DNA from: Synergistaceae bacterium
GTDB lineage: Bacteria > Synergistota > Synergistia > Synergistales > Synergistaceae
NCBI GenBank assembly: GCA_031290815.1
Contig: JAISLO010000289.1
Span: forward strand, 1 to 5,215
Length of the DNA stretch: 5,215 nt
Direction of reading: 5' to 3'
Part shown: positions 1 to 5,215 of the stretch, piece after piece
Layout of the letters: each line of letters begins with the position of its first letter
Numbering within the stretch: the stretch's first letter is position 1
Position numbers and translations under genes: made by a program
Notes under the pieces: generated by a model
Told to the model about the DNA's origin: nothing
The model's input: only the letters and a program-made list of their open reading frames with translations
Database searches by the model: none

Positions 1-10
1 ATCTTATTCA

Positions 11-460
11 TTAAAATACTCCTTTCGCGTCCACGACGTTATCGTTTCCCATCTTGCCCAGACCCACTTTGCAAACATCGTCTTCCTGGGAAACGGGCAG
101 CATTTCCGGAGCAAGTCCGGTTCTCAGTTCAATGGCCCTCATGAGGGCAGTGTTCAGAGGACAACACTTGCGCTGGATGTTAATGGCCAGGAATTTAGCG
201 CATAGCGGCCGGAATACGCAGTTGTGAACTTTCTCATTGATCTGGAATTCATCTTCGTAGAACTCAACATCGGCGGCAAGTTTTTCTGTTTTGAAGAGCC
301 TCACAATCTCACCGGTGTCCGAGGGCTCCTTCAGATACTTTTCAAAGAGTTCCGTGCCGGCCAGAACCAGGCGATACTTACCACTCATTCCGCGTTCGTT
401 ATAAAATTCTTTCTGGTAGTCGAGCAGCAGCTGGTCTTTCAATTCATCAAGAAATGCCAT
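11..460 (-). CDS. Small cysteine-rich protein of unknown function
   Basis: A 149-residue protein that I do not recognise with confidence. It has no signal peptide or membrane segment and should be cytoplasmic. The N-terminal half (about 1-75) is charged and probably helical. The C-terminal half holds five cysteines: C81 and C87 in an HNC-x5-C arrangement, the pair C99-C100 followed by Pro (KCCPL), and C130 in DDVCKVGLG. This spacing could suit metal or iron-sulfur binding, or a thiol-active fold. The CP...C pattern loosely recalls V4R/4-vinyl-reductase-like or ATC-hydrolase-like small domains, but I cannot assign either. It is the last gene of the cluster seen here. Its ATG lies 3 bases after the TAA of the upstream nitroreductase gene, and its AAGGAGG ribosome binding site (469-475) overlaps the end of that gene, so the two are probably translationally coupled. 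The gene is certain from its context; its function is unknown. Confidence 0.85.
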   Translation of the reverse strand: MAFLDELKDQLLLDYQKEFYNERGMSGKYRLVLAGTELFEKYLKEPSDTGEIVRLFKTEKLAADVEFYEDEFQINEKVHNCVFRPLCAKFLAINIQRKCCPLNTALMRAIELRTGLAPEMLPVSQEDDVCKVGLGKMGNDNVVDAKGVF

Positions 461-463
461 AAT

Positions 464-1150
464 TTAAGCCTCCTTATTTTCAGGTTCTTTTTCATAATAA
501 GGCACGCCGAATTTTTCCTTATATACGATTTCTGACAACAGATGGCGCGGCCGCGCGTGAGGGTAACGGGCAGGTTCTCCGACGGCGAGCATACCGAAGG
601 ACTTATAGCCCGCGGGTACGCCAAAATACTGGTTGATGCGTCTCTCGTCACGGACATCGAGGGTGGCCGCTCCCACCCAGCAGGTTCCCAGACCAAGGCT
701 CGTGGCTACAAGACACATGTTCTCAATGGCGGCGGATGTGTCATAAGGCGCGTCCCACACATCCAGACGTCCTGAAATCAGGATGATAACGTCCGCCTGA
801 TTGACGAAAGCGGAAACATCGCCGCTGGTCAGTTTTTTGAACGCCTTCGCGCGTTTTTCAGGATCCTTCAGATTCACAAAACGCTCCATGATGTGCCTGG
901 AAAGCAGCTCGCTGGTAAAACGGCGGCCGCTTCCCGCCTTGCCCACCATGGAGAGGAAATCCTTGTTTTCCTGGTCACGCACAACGGTGAAACGCCAAGG
1001 CTGATAGTTCTCGCCGGACGGCGCCTGACGGGCCGCCTCCAGAATTGTTCGCAAATCATCCTCGGATACCGGCGTGTCGGTATAGTTACGGATACTGCGC
1101 CGCAGATTAACTAACTCCATAGCGGCTTCCTTGGAAACATTACATGCCAT
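464..1150 (-). CDS. Nitroreductase-family flavoprotein (FMN-dependent oxidoreductase), second copy
   Basis: A 228-residue soluble flavoprotein of the nitroreductase fold, which normally binds FMN as a homodimer and uses NAD(P)H or another donor to reduce a substrate. Visible family motifs are RRSIRNY near residues 17-23 (FMN phosphate contacts), APSGENYQPWRF at 43-54, AAIENMCL at 140-147, GLGTCWVG at 153-160 and AVGEPA at 189-194. The substrate cannot be read from the sequence. The open frame extends to a GTG at 1189, but I place the start at the ATG at 1150 because GGGGAGG (1160-1166) stands 9 bases before it. A second possible start is the ATG at 1120 (MELVNLRRS), with AAGGAAG 5 bases upstream; it would begin where homology to the family begins and give 218 residues. 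The gene lies 68 bases downstream of etfA and 3 bases upstream of the cysteine-rich gene. It is a paralogue of the protein at 3080-3655, but divergent, with an extra insertion around residues 75-115. Confidence 0.9.
   Translation of the reverse strand: MACNVSKEAAMELVNLRRSIRNYTDTPVSEDDLRTILEAARQAPSGENYQPWRFTVVRDQENKDFLSMVGKAGSGRRFTSELLSRHIMERFVNLKDPEKRAKAFKKLTSGDVSAFVNQADVIILISGRLDVWDAPYDTSAAIENMCLVATSLGLGTCWVGAATLDVRDERRINQYFGVPAGYKSFGMLAVGEPARYPHARPRHLLSEIVYKEKFGVPYYEKEPENKEA
469..475 (-). promoter_or_regulatory. Ribosome binding site of the cysteine-rich protein gene
   Basis: On the minus strand AAGGAGG stands 8 bases before the ATG at 460 and lies inside the last codons of the preceding nitroreductase gene, whose stop codon falls between the site and the start. 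This arrangement suggests coupled translation and supports the start at 460. Confidence 0.7.
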
Positions 1151-1159
1151 AATAAGCTG

Positions 1160-1166
1160 CCTCCCC
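1160..1166 (-). promoter_or_regulatory. Ribosome binding site deciding the start of the second nitroreductase
   Basis: GGGGAGG on the minus strand with a 9-base spacer to the ATG at 1150. It lies inside the longer frame that would begin with GTG at 1189, which has no comparable site, so it argues for the shorter protein. Confidence 0.6.
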
Positions 1167-1218
1167 GCAGAATAAGTATTGTTCTTCACTCAAGCCGAAA
1201 TTCATTGTTATCTCATCC

Positions 1219-2226
1219 TTACGCTTTCAGTTTCTGAATCTCTTTGGTCAATACAGGCAACACTTCAAAGAGGTTCCCCACTATTCCGTAATTGGCGACG
1301 TTGAAAATCGGCGCGTCCGGGTCCTTGTTGATGGCCACGATACAGTCCGAACCGCTCATGCCCGCCAAGTGTTGGATAGCCCCGGAAATACCGCATGCGA
1401 TATACAGTTTCGGGCCCACGGTCTTGCCCGTTTGACCCACTTGATGAGAGTGAGCGATCCACCCCGAGTCCACAGCCGCACGCGAAGCCCCCACGGTAGC
1501 GCCCAGCGCCGCCGCCAGTTCTTTCACGGGAGCGAAGCCCTCCGGACCGCCCACGCCGCGACCGCCCGAGACGATGATCTCCGCGCCTTCCAGGTCTACA
1601 ATCTCGTCAGCGGCCTCTTTGATGACCTCCAGGATTTCCGTCCGGATATGATCGGCTGACACGCGGAAGTCATCACGGATCATCTCCGCTTCGTGTTCGG
1701 TCCGCGGAGCGGCTTTCTTGAACACGCCGGGACGCACTGTGCCGATTTGGGGACGGTGGTCCGGGCAGAGGATCGTCGCCATCAGGTTGCCTCCGAAAGC
1801 CGGACGCGTCCACGCTACGCAGCCCGTCTCTTCGTCGATGTCCAAGCCCGTGCAGTCGGCGGTCAAGCCTGTTTTCAGACGGCATGAGATCCGAGGCCCC
1901 AAGTCACGGCCGTTAGGCGTCGCTCCGATGAGCAGCGTCGCGGGGCTGTATTTTTCAACCAAGTGGCACATGGCCGCCGCGTAGGCGTCCGTGCTGTAGT
2001 CTTTGTACTCCGGCCCCTCTACCACAAGAACCTTGTCCGCTCCGTAAGCGCCGGCTTCTTTCACCGCCGCGTTCACGCCGTCGCCGATGACGACGCCCAC
2101 AAGCGCGCCGCCCTGCTTTTCCGCCAGCGCCCGGCCGGGATTTAGCAATTCAAGCCCCACGCTTCTGGCGCTTCCGTCTTCCTTCAGTTCTATATATACC
2201 CACAGGTCTTTCGTTTTGCTTTCCAT
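1219..2226 (-). CDS. etfA: Electron transfer flavoprotein alpha subunit (EtfA/FixB family)
   Basis: The FAD-binding subunit of a heterodimeric ETF, 335 residues, a normal length with no N-terminal ferredoxin domain. The N-terminal adenine-nucleotide-hydrolase-like domain spans about 1-190. The C-terminal FAD domain follows: SGGRGVGG at 220-227, GASRAAVDSGW at 246-256 with the conserved Arg249, QVGQTG at 262-267, and the ETF alpha signature at 274-300 (LYIACGISG, IQH with His286, then IVAIN). INKDPDAPIF follows at 299-308. TRPAFGGN (140-147) and RPQIGTVRPGV (158-168) resemble the alpha subunits of ETFs linked to NADH-dependent electron bifurcation in anaerobes; that is a family-level inference, not proof. 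One oddity is YGIVGNL at 313-319, where most homologues have Asp in place of Asn. The gene begins 16 bases after etfB behind a GAGGGGGG ribosome binding site. No acyl-CoA dehydrogenase gene adjoins it. The gene fits equally with the name fixB, but no fixC or fixX is visible here. Confidence 0.96.
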   Translation of the reverse strand: MESKTKDLWVYIELKEDGSARSVGLELLNPGRALAEKQGGALVGVVIGDGVNAAVKEAGAYGADKVLVVEGPEYKDYSTDAYAAAMCHLVEKYSPATLLIGATPNGRDLGPRISCRLKTGLTADCTGLDIDEETGCVAWTRPAFGGNLMATILCPDHRPQIGTVRPGVFKKAAPRTEHEAEMIRDDFRVSADHIRTEILEVIKEAADEIVDLEGAEIIVSGGRGVGGPEGFAPVKELAAALGATVGASRAAVDSGWIAHSHQVGQTGKTVGPKLYIACGISGAIQHLAGMSGSDCIVAINKDPDAPIFNVANYGIVGNLFEVLPVLTKEIQKLKA

Positions 2227-2242
2227 TTTCGTGTCCCCCCTC

Positions 2243-3046
2243 TCAAATCACATGAGCTTCGTTGAGAGCCTGGGCCAGTTTGAGGGCGGAAGCCCCGCCG
2301 GTTTCCTCTTGAATGATCAGGCCGCTTTTTTTCCGTACGGGCACGAAGGTGCGTTTCACGTGCGTGGGCGAACCCTTGAGCCCAATGCGGGTCTTGTCGA
2401 TATCAGGGAAAGCGTCGTCTCCCAGCACGGGAATCTGCGCCCTGCCCGCCGCTATTTTCCGTTTGATGGTGGGAAAGCGAGGGTCGAAGCTGGGCTTGGT
2501 GAACGTGACCAGGCAGGGAAACGGAACGCCAATGCGCATGTTGCCGTCCGATCCTTCTTTGAGCACGGCCAGTTTGTTGTCCTTGATCTCACACTCCAAA
2601 GCGTAGGTCACTTGAGGGTATCCCAGATGTTCGGCGAGTTCCGGACCCACTTGGGCCGTATCGCCGTCGATGGCCTGTTTGCCGCAAAAAATGGCGTCGA
2701 ATTTGCCCTCCAGTTCTTCGACTTTTTCGACAGCCTTGGAGAGGATGTAACTGGTGGCCAGGGTATCAGACCCGCCGAAGGTCCTCCCGCTTACCAGGTA
2801 AGCCTTGTCGGCGGCGATAGCCAGACAGTCCTTCAAAGCAGCGGTGGCCTGAGGCGGCCCCATGCAGAGAGCTACGATCTTCGTTTCGGGGAGTTTGTCT
2901 TTGAGACGGGCCGCCGCTTCCAGCGCGAAACCGTCGAAGGTGTTAAGGATGCTGGGAACTCCGTCGCGGATCAAGGTATTAGTTACAGGGTCGATCTTGA
3001 TCTCCGTGGTGTCCGGCACCTGTTTGACGCATACTAAAACATTCAT
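2243..3046 (-). CDS. etfB: Electron transfer flavoprotein beta subunit (EtfB/FixA family)
   Basis: The 267-residue beta subunit of the same ETF, binding AMP in ordinary ETFs or a second FAD in bifurcating ones, and carrying the loop that docks partner dehydrogenases. Visible motifs are VKQVPDT at 7-13, NTFDGFALEAA at 35-45, MGPPQA at 62-67, FGGSDTLATS at 90-99 and CGKQAIDGDTAQVGP at 121-135, the nucleotide-binding region. The partner-recognition loop is expected near 184-203 (KPSFDPRFPTIKRK and following). Length and motif order are normal, so the subunit should be intact. The start at 3046 is supported by GAAGGAG (3054-3060) with a 7-base spacer. The gene lies 33 bases after the first nitroreductase and 16 bases before etfA, the usual beta-alpha order, and should be co-transcribed and assembled with it in the cytoplasm. 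Whether it carries AMP or a second FAD cannot be settled from sequence reading alone. Confidence 0.96.
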   Translation of the reverse strand: MNVLVCVKQVPDTTEIKIDPVTNTLIRDGVPSILNTFDGFALEAAARLKDKLPETKIVALCMGPPQATAALKDCLAIAADKAYLVSGRTFGGSDTLATSYILSKAVEKVEELEGKFDAIFCGKQAIDGDTAQVGPELAEHLGYPQVTYALECEIKDNKLAVLKEGSDGNMRIGVPFPCLVTFTKPSFDPRFPTIKRKIAAGRAQIPVLGDDAFPDIDKTRIGLKGSPTHVKRTFVPVRKKSGLIIQEETGGASALKLAQALNEAHVI

Positions 3047-3079
3047 ATTGCTGCTCCTTCCTGTGATTTATAGATTTTT

Positions 3080-3655
3080 TCAAATGATGACAAATCGTTC
3101 GTCTTTTCTGCGCGGCATCGCCGGCGACTGCGCGGGGTGTCCCAAAGCGATGAAAGCTAAGAACTCTCCTTTGTCGGGAGCGAAGCGCGCCTGGACTTCG
3201 GGCGCAAGGTTCGCTTGAAGGGGAGCGGTCAGCCAGCAGCTGCCCAATCCTTTGCCGTAAGCCATAAGAAGCATGTTTTCTATGGCGGCGGCCACGCTTT
3301 GCATGGAACTGAGCCGATCTTCATAGTCTTTTTTCAGCAGGAAAGCGAGGATACAAACAGGTGCGTTGCCCAAAGATCCTATGAATCCCAGCGATTCTTC
3401 CACGACTTCCGGATTTTTGGGGAAACGGGCGGACAATTCGGCGCGATTTTTGGGCAGTCCTTTGCCCAGGATATTCAACAGATCCTTTCGTGCTTCTTCA
3501 TCGCGGACCACGACAAAAAACCAAGGCTGCAAATTGATGGCCGACGGAGCGGCCAGCCCTGCCGTCAATATGTCCTGGATATCCTGCTCGCTGACGGGGT
3601 CGGAAGTAAACTTGCGCACGCTTCTCCGTCCAAATATAGCCTCTTTGATTTCCAT
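3080..3655 (-). CDS. Nitroreductase-family flavoprotein (FMN-dependent oxidoreductase), first copy
   Basis: A 191-residue soluble nitroreductase-fold protein, a compact length for the family. Motifs: GRRSVRKF at 9-16 (FMN phosphate binding), AAPSAINLQPWFFVVV at 35-50, AAAIENMLLMAYGKGLGSCW at 122-141 and ALGHPA at 170-175. The RRSVRKF start, NLQPW and GLGSCW segments are diagnostic of the family; the substrate is unknown. The start at 3655 is natural because family homology begins within ten residues. A weaker ribosome binding site, AAGGAAG, lies about 10 bases upstream. It is the first gene of the minus-strand cluster, behind the predicted promoter at 3741-3769, and is followed 33 bases later by etfB. 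Its position beside an ETF lacking a dehydrogenase suggests it may exchange electrons with that ETF, which is inference. The C-terminus ends shortly after PRRKDERFVII with no extension. Confidence 0.93.
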   Translation of the reverse strand: MEIKEAIFGRRSVRKFTSDPVSEQDIQDILTAGLAAPSAINLQPWFFVVVRDEEARKDLLNILGKGLPKNRAELSARFPKNPEVVEESLGFIGSLGNAPVCILAFLLKKDYEDRLSSMQSVAAAIENMLLMAYGKGLGSCWLTAPLQANLAPEVQARFAPDKGEFLAFIALGHPAQSPAMPRRKDERFVII

Positions 3656-3726
3656 AATAAAGGTTCTTCCTTATCTCTATGAATTTTTTCCTCTTCGAAA
3701 ATGAACACTTTAAGCTGACTTTTACA

Positions 3727-3740
3727 TTAATGACGATTTA
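3727..3740. promoter_or_regulatory. Candidate Crp/Fnr-type operator, TTAAT-N4-ATTTA
   Basis: An inverted repeat of TTAAT and ATTTA separated by GACG, one base short of the perfect TTAAT-N4-ATTAA box known for CprK-type members of the Crp/Fnr family. It covers the predicted start point of the minus-strand promoter, where a bound protein would be expected to repress rather than activate. A weaker second candidate, TTAAT-TATT-GTAAA, lies at 3808-3821. The region is AT-rich, so chance occurrence is a real possibility. Confidence 0.3.
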
Positions 3741-3769
3741 ATTATCATGTTTTGTTCATTGCAAGACAA
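3741..3769 (-). promoter_or_regulatory. Predicted sigma70-like promoter of the nitroreductase-etfBA cluster
   Basis: Reading the minus strand, TTGTCT (3769-3764, four of six matches to the -35 consensus) is followed after exactly 17 bases by GATAAT (3746-3741, five of six matches to the -10 consensus). Transcription would start near 3734, leaving a leader of about 80 bases before the ATG at 3655. It is the best such pair I found in the divergent region, but it is predicted by eye only. Confidence 0.45.
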
Positions 3770-3830
3770 TATGCAAAGGCGCACATGTGTATATGTCTGG
3801 ACATCGTTTAATTATTGTAAATTAGTTGGC

Positions 3831-3834
3831 GGAG
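3831..3834 (+). promoter_or_regulatory. Likely original ribosome binding site of the broken Crp/Fnr gene
   Basis: GGAG stands 5 bases before the ATG at 3840, the only well-placed start upstream of the Crp/Fnr homology. The frame it opens (MACAYKDTDEMS) closes at TAA 3876-3878, which supports loss of the reading frame rather than a shorter gene. Confidence 0.4.
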
Positions 3835-3839
3835 ATTTG

Positions 3840-4491
3840 ATGGCTTGCGCTTATAAAGATACCGATGAGATGTCATAACAAAGATAATCGTTCTCGGCGG
3901 ACTTCATGAGCCACAATTTACCACCAAGGTCATGAGGGACAATACATTTATATATTGCAGAGCGGTGTTGCTATGGCATAGAGAATTACAATCGAAGGAC
4001 AGCAGCGTATTTTGAAATTTTTCCGGCCCAACGATATATATGGAGTATTAACCATATTTGGGGACTCGCGAAACGTTATGACTGTAGAGGCGATAGAAAA
4101 TGTGACAAACTTGCAAATTTCACGTTTCAAATTACATCAAATCCTTCGCCAATATCCGGAAGTATTGCTTGAACTTTATGAGGATATTGCCTCCAAACTG
4201 CGCATGAGAGTTTTGAACCTTGATAATGATTATCTTTCCGCAGAGCAAAGGATCATTAAAAGTCTGGTCGAAATTAGCCAGCAATTTGGATATAAATCAG
4301 AAAACGGGATTATTCTCAAGTTGAAACTGACGCAGGAATATCTGGCAGCCTATTCTGGAACAAGCAGAACCTCAGTGAGCAGGCTGTTATATGAATTGGA
4401 CCGGCAGAGGATTATAAGAATCATGCCCAAGCCGTATATGATCCTTCAATTAGACCAACTGTTGCAAATTCTCCATGGGAGAAAAGTGTAA
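3840..4491 (+). pseudogene. Broken Crp/Fnr-family transcriptional regulator
   Basis: A cyclic-nucleotide-binding-type sensor domain plus a winged helix-turn-helix, disrupted at the 5' end. The longest intact piece, 4012-4491 from a TTG codon, encodes 159 residues, against the roughly 215-235 usual for the family. Homology continues in the same frame upstream: 3910-3978 reads ATIYHQGHEGQYIYILQSG then VAMA, a TAG stop follows at 3979-3981, and RITIEGQQRILKFF resumes directly after it. A further in-frame TGA lies at 3907-3909. The only ATG with a good ribosome binding site (GGAG at 3831-3834, ATG at 3840) is in another frame and stops after 12 codons. From that ATG to the final TAA is 652 bases, about a full-length family member, so a frameshift plus one or more nonsense mutations fits. 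The DNA-binding part remains intact: LTQEYLAAYSGTSRTSVSRL, with the recognition helix around SRTSVSR. A short product from TTG 4012 (weak AAGGA at 3995-3999) could still be made, but would lack half the sensor domain. Confidence 0.75.
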
Positions 4492-4604
4492 ACACAGTAC
4501 TGTTGCGCGTTTTGGTCATATCTCTAATTCCAGGAGATTTTGGAGTCCACATCCGTATTCTTCAACAGTTTAGTTGGATTTTTGTCTCACATGGTACAGA
4601 TGCA

Positions 4605-4662
4605 AATTCGGGTACGTGATATAGTGGTAATACTCGAATTTGGGTACGTGATATAGTGGTAA
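4605..4662. repeat. Two 26-base direct repeats, period 32
   Basis: Copies at 4605-4630 and 4637-4662 differ at one base only (AATTC against AATTT at the fifth position) and share GTACGTGATATAGTGGTAA at their ends. Extending two bases upstream gives C(A/G) before each copy. The six bases between them are TACTCG. No open frame crosses them. Close direct repeats of this length are typical of the multiple-repeat ends of some insertion sequences (IS21-like elements) or of repeated operator sites; neither is proven. Confidence 0.85.
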
Positions 4663-4800
4663 CGGTAACATTCGCTTTGTTCCAGGCATCCGGTCGAACC
4701 TGTCTTTAGGTGTTTTTGGCTCGTTACGGAAAGAGAAGTGTGCGCACTCTGTTCAGTTGCATTGGTCGATGTTTGTTATTTCTCTCTACTACCCGCTATG

Positions 4801-4807
4801 AAGGAGG
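4801..4807 (+). promoter_or_regulatory. Ribosome binding site of the amidohydrolase gene
   Basis: AAGGAGG lies 9 bases before the ATG at 4817. It is close to the ideal anti-16S complement and fixes the start of the last gene, which otherwise runs off the window. Confidence 0.8.
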
Positions 4808-4816
4808 TTTATTACG

Positions 4817-5215
4817 ATGATTGCTGATTTTCATATTCACTATGCTCCAGAGGTGCTGGTAAAAAAACAACTTGGGAATGAGAGCTTCAAGTTGGTCTAC
4901 AGCAATGGGATTCCATCCTATTCCTTCCATCCGAAGCTGCATCAGGTGGAAAAACATGTTGAGGTTCTGGAGCACGCAGGTATAGATCGCGCCTATATTT
5001 CCAGTGCTCCTGGCATGGAAGGAGGCGATTTGGAGATCTGTAAGCTGATAAATAACGATCTGTTTCAGTGGGAAAAGCGGTTTCCGTCTAAAATAAAAGG
5101 GATGGCGCATATTCCTCCTCTGGGTGGTAAGGAAGCTTTTGCGGAACTGCATCGCGCCGTCCACGAGCTTGGATATGAAGGCGCGGCCATGGGTTCCAAT
5201 GTTGAAGGGCATGAT
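4817..5215 (+). CDS. Amidohydrolase 2-type metal-dependent hydrolase or decarboxylase (partial, 3' end outside window)
   Basis: The first 133 residues of a protein of the amidohydrolase superfamily, in the ACMSD-like amidohydrolase 2 group, whose members hydrolyse C-N or C-O bonds or decarboxylate aromatic acids in a TIM barrel with a divalent metal. The opening MIADFHIHYAPEV carries the HxH metal-binding pair (H6, H8) on the first barrel strand. Next come a helical segment around 40-55 (HPKLHQVEKHVEVLEHAGID), strand DRAYISSAP at 57-65, KGMAHIPPLG at 94-103, a helix with ELHRAVHELGYEG at 110-122 and AAMGSN at 123-128, matching the family strand that reads G-x-x-x-x-SN. Family members are usually about 270-340 residues, so less than half is present, and the later metal ligands and catalytic Asp lie outside the window. 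The open frame has no stop to the window edge. It is transcribed away from the etf cluster and its substrate cannot be inferred. Confidence 0.85.
   Translation, partial: MIADFHIHYAPEVLVKKQLGNESFKLVYSNGIPSYSFHPKLHQVEKHVEVLEHAGIDRAYISSAPGMEGGDLEICKLINNDLFQWEKRFPSKIKGMAHIPPLGGKEAFAELHRAVHELGYEGAAMGSNVEGHD

Larger units (their letters stand above)
4492..4816. other. Non-coding interval between the regulator remnant and the amidohydrolase gene
   Basis: These 325 bases contain no convincing gene on either strand. They hold a perfect 10-base palindrome ACAGTACTGT at 4494-4503 just after the regulator stop codon, two 26-base direct repeats at 4605-4662, an imperfect palindrome around GTGCGCAC (4740-4747, extending to AGTG...CACT-like arms at 4737-4750) and the ribosome binding site of the next gene. 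I found no strong promoter pair and no clear hairpin-plus-T-run terminator. Confidence 0.6.

Noticed and set aside
1151..1189. Longer nitroreductase starting at GTG 1189
   Set aside because: The extra 13 residues overlap a strong GGGGAGG site placed for the ATG at 1150 and have no family homology.
2087..3037. A 316-codon open frame on the plus strand opposite etfB and the etfA start
   Set aside because: It is antisense to two clear ETF genes. High G+C third positions leave the opposite strand stop-poor; the translation shows no family motifs.
3782..3804. Palindromes CACATGTG (3782-3789) and ATGTC-TG-GACAT (3793-3804) as operators
   Set aside because: They are short and unmatched to a known regulator box; such palindromes are common by chance in a region of this size.
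3979..3981. TAG in the Crp/Fnr gene read through as pyrrolysine
   Set aside because: There is no sign of the pyl genes here, and the upstream TGA and frame break show that the gene is damaged in more than one place, so a nonsense mutation is simpler.
4494..4503. ACAGTACTGT palindrome as a terminator for the regulator
   Set aside because: The arms are only 5 bases with no loop, are not G+C-rich and are not followed by a T-run; a terminator or operator role cannot be supported.
4605..4662. The direct repeats as the start of a CRISPR array
   Set aside because: There are only two copies with a 6-base gap between them, too short for a spacer, and no cas gene is nearby.
4796..5212. A 138-codon open frame on the minus strand at the right end
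   Set aside because: It is antisense to the amidohydrolase gene, which has the HxH motif and a strong ribosome binding site; the minus-strand product shows no recognisable domain.

Overview
The window looks like accessory-type chromosome from an anaerobic bacterium, probably a Firmicutes-like lineage. This is inferred only from gene content (a stand-alone electron-transfer flavoprotein pair, nitroreductase-family flavoproteins, a Crp/Fnr regulator, an amidohydrolase) and strong AGGAGG-type ribosome binding sites; no marker gene fixes the taxon. Sampled 60-base lines are about 65-75% G+C inside the ETF genes, about 33-43% in the Crp/Fnr remnant and about 50% in the last gene, so composition changes at the divergent intergenic region.

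Positions 11-3655, minus strand, form one compact gene cluster transcribed right to left: nitroreductase-family protein (3080-3655), ETF beta (2243-3046), ETF alpha (1219-2226), a second nitroreductase-family protein (464-1150) and a small cysteine-rich protein of unknown function (11-460). Gaps are 33, 16, 68 and 3 bases with no convincing internal terminator, so an operon is likely. The ETF should pass electrons between a dehydrogenase or NADH and a partner. No acyl-CoA dehydrogenase is visible; the two FMN-type nitroreductases flanking etfBA are the obvious local candidates for partners.

Positions 3656-3839 are a divergent intergenic region with a good minus-strand sigma70-like promoter and an imperfect TTAAT-N4-ATTTA inverted repeat over its predicted start point.

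Positions 3840-4491, plus strand, hold a broken Crp/Fnr-family regulator. The C-terminal part, including the helix-turn-helix, is open, but homology clearly continues upstream through an in-frame TAG at 3979-3981, and the N-terminus is out of frame or stopped. Positions 4492-4816 are non-coding and contain two near-identical 26-base direct repeats that may be a mobile-element end. From 4817 a metal-dependent amidohydrolase (amidohydrolase 2 type, HxH motif) starts behind a strong ribosome binding site and runs off the window.
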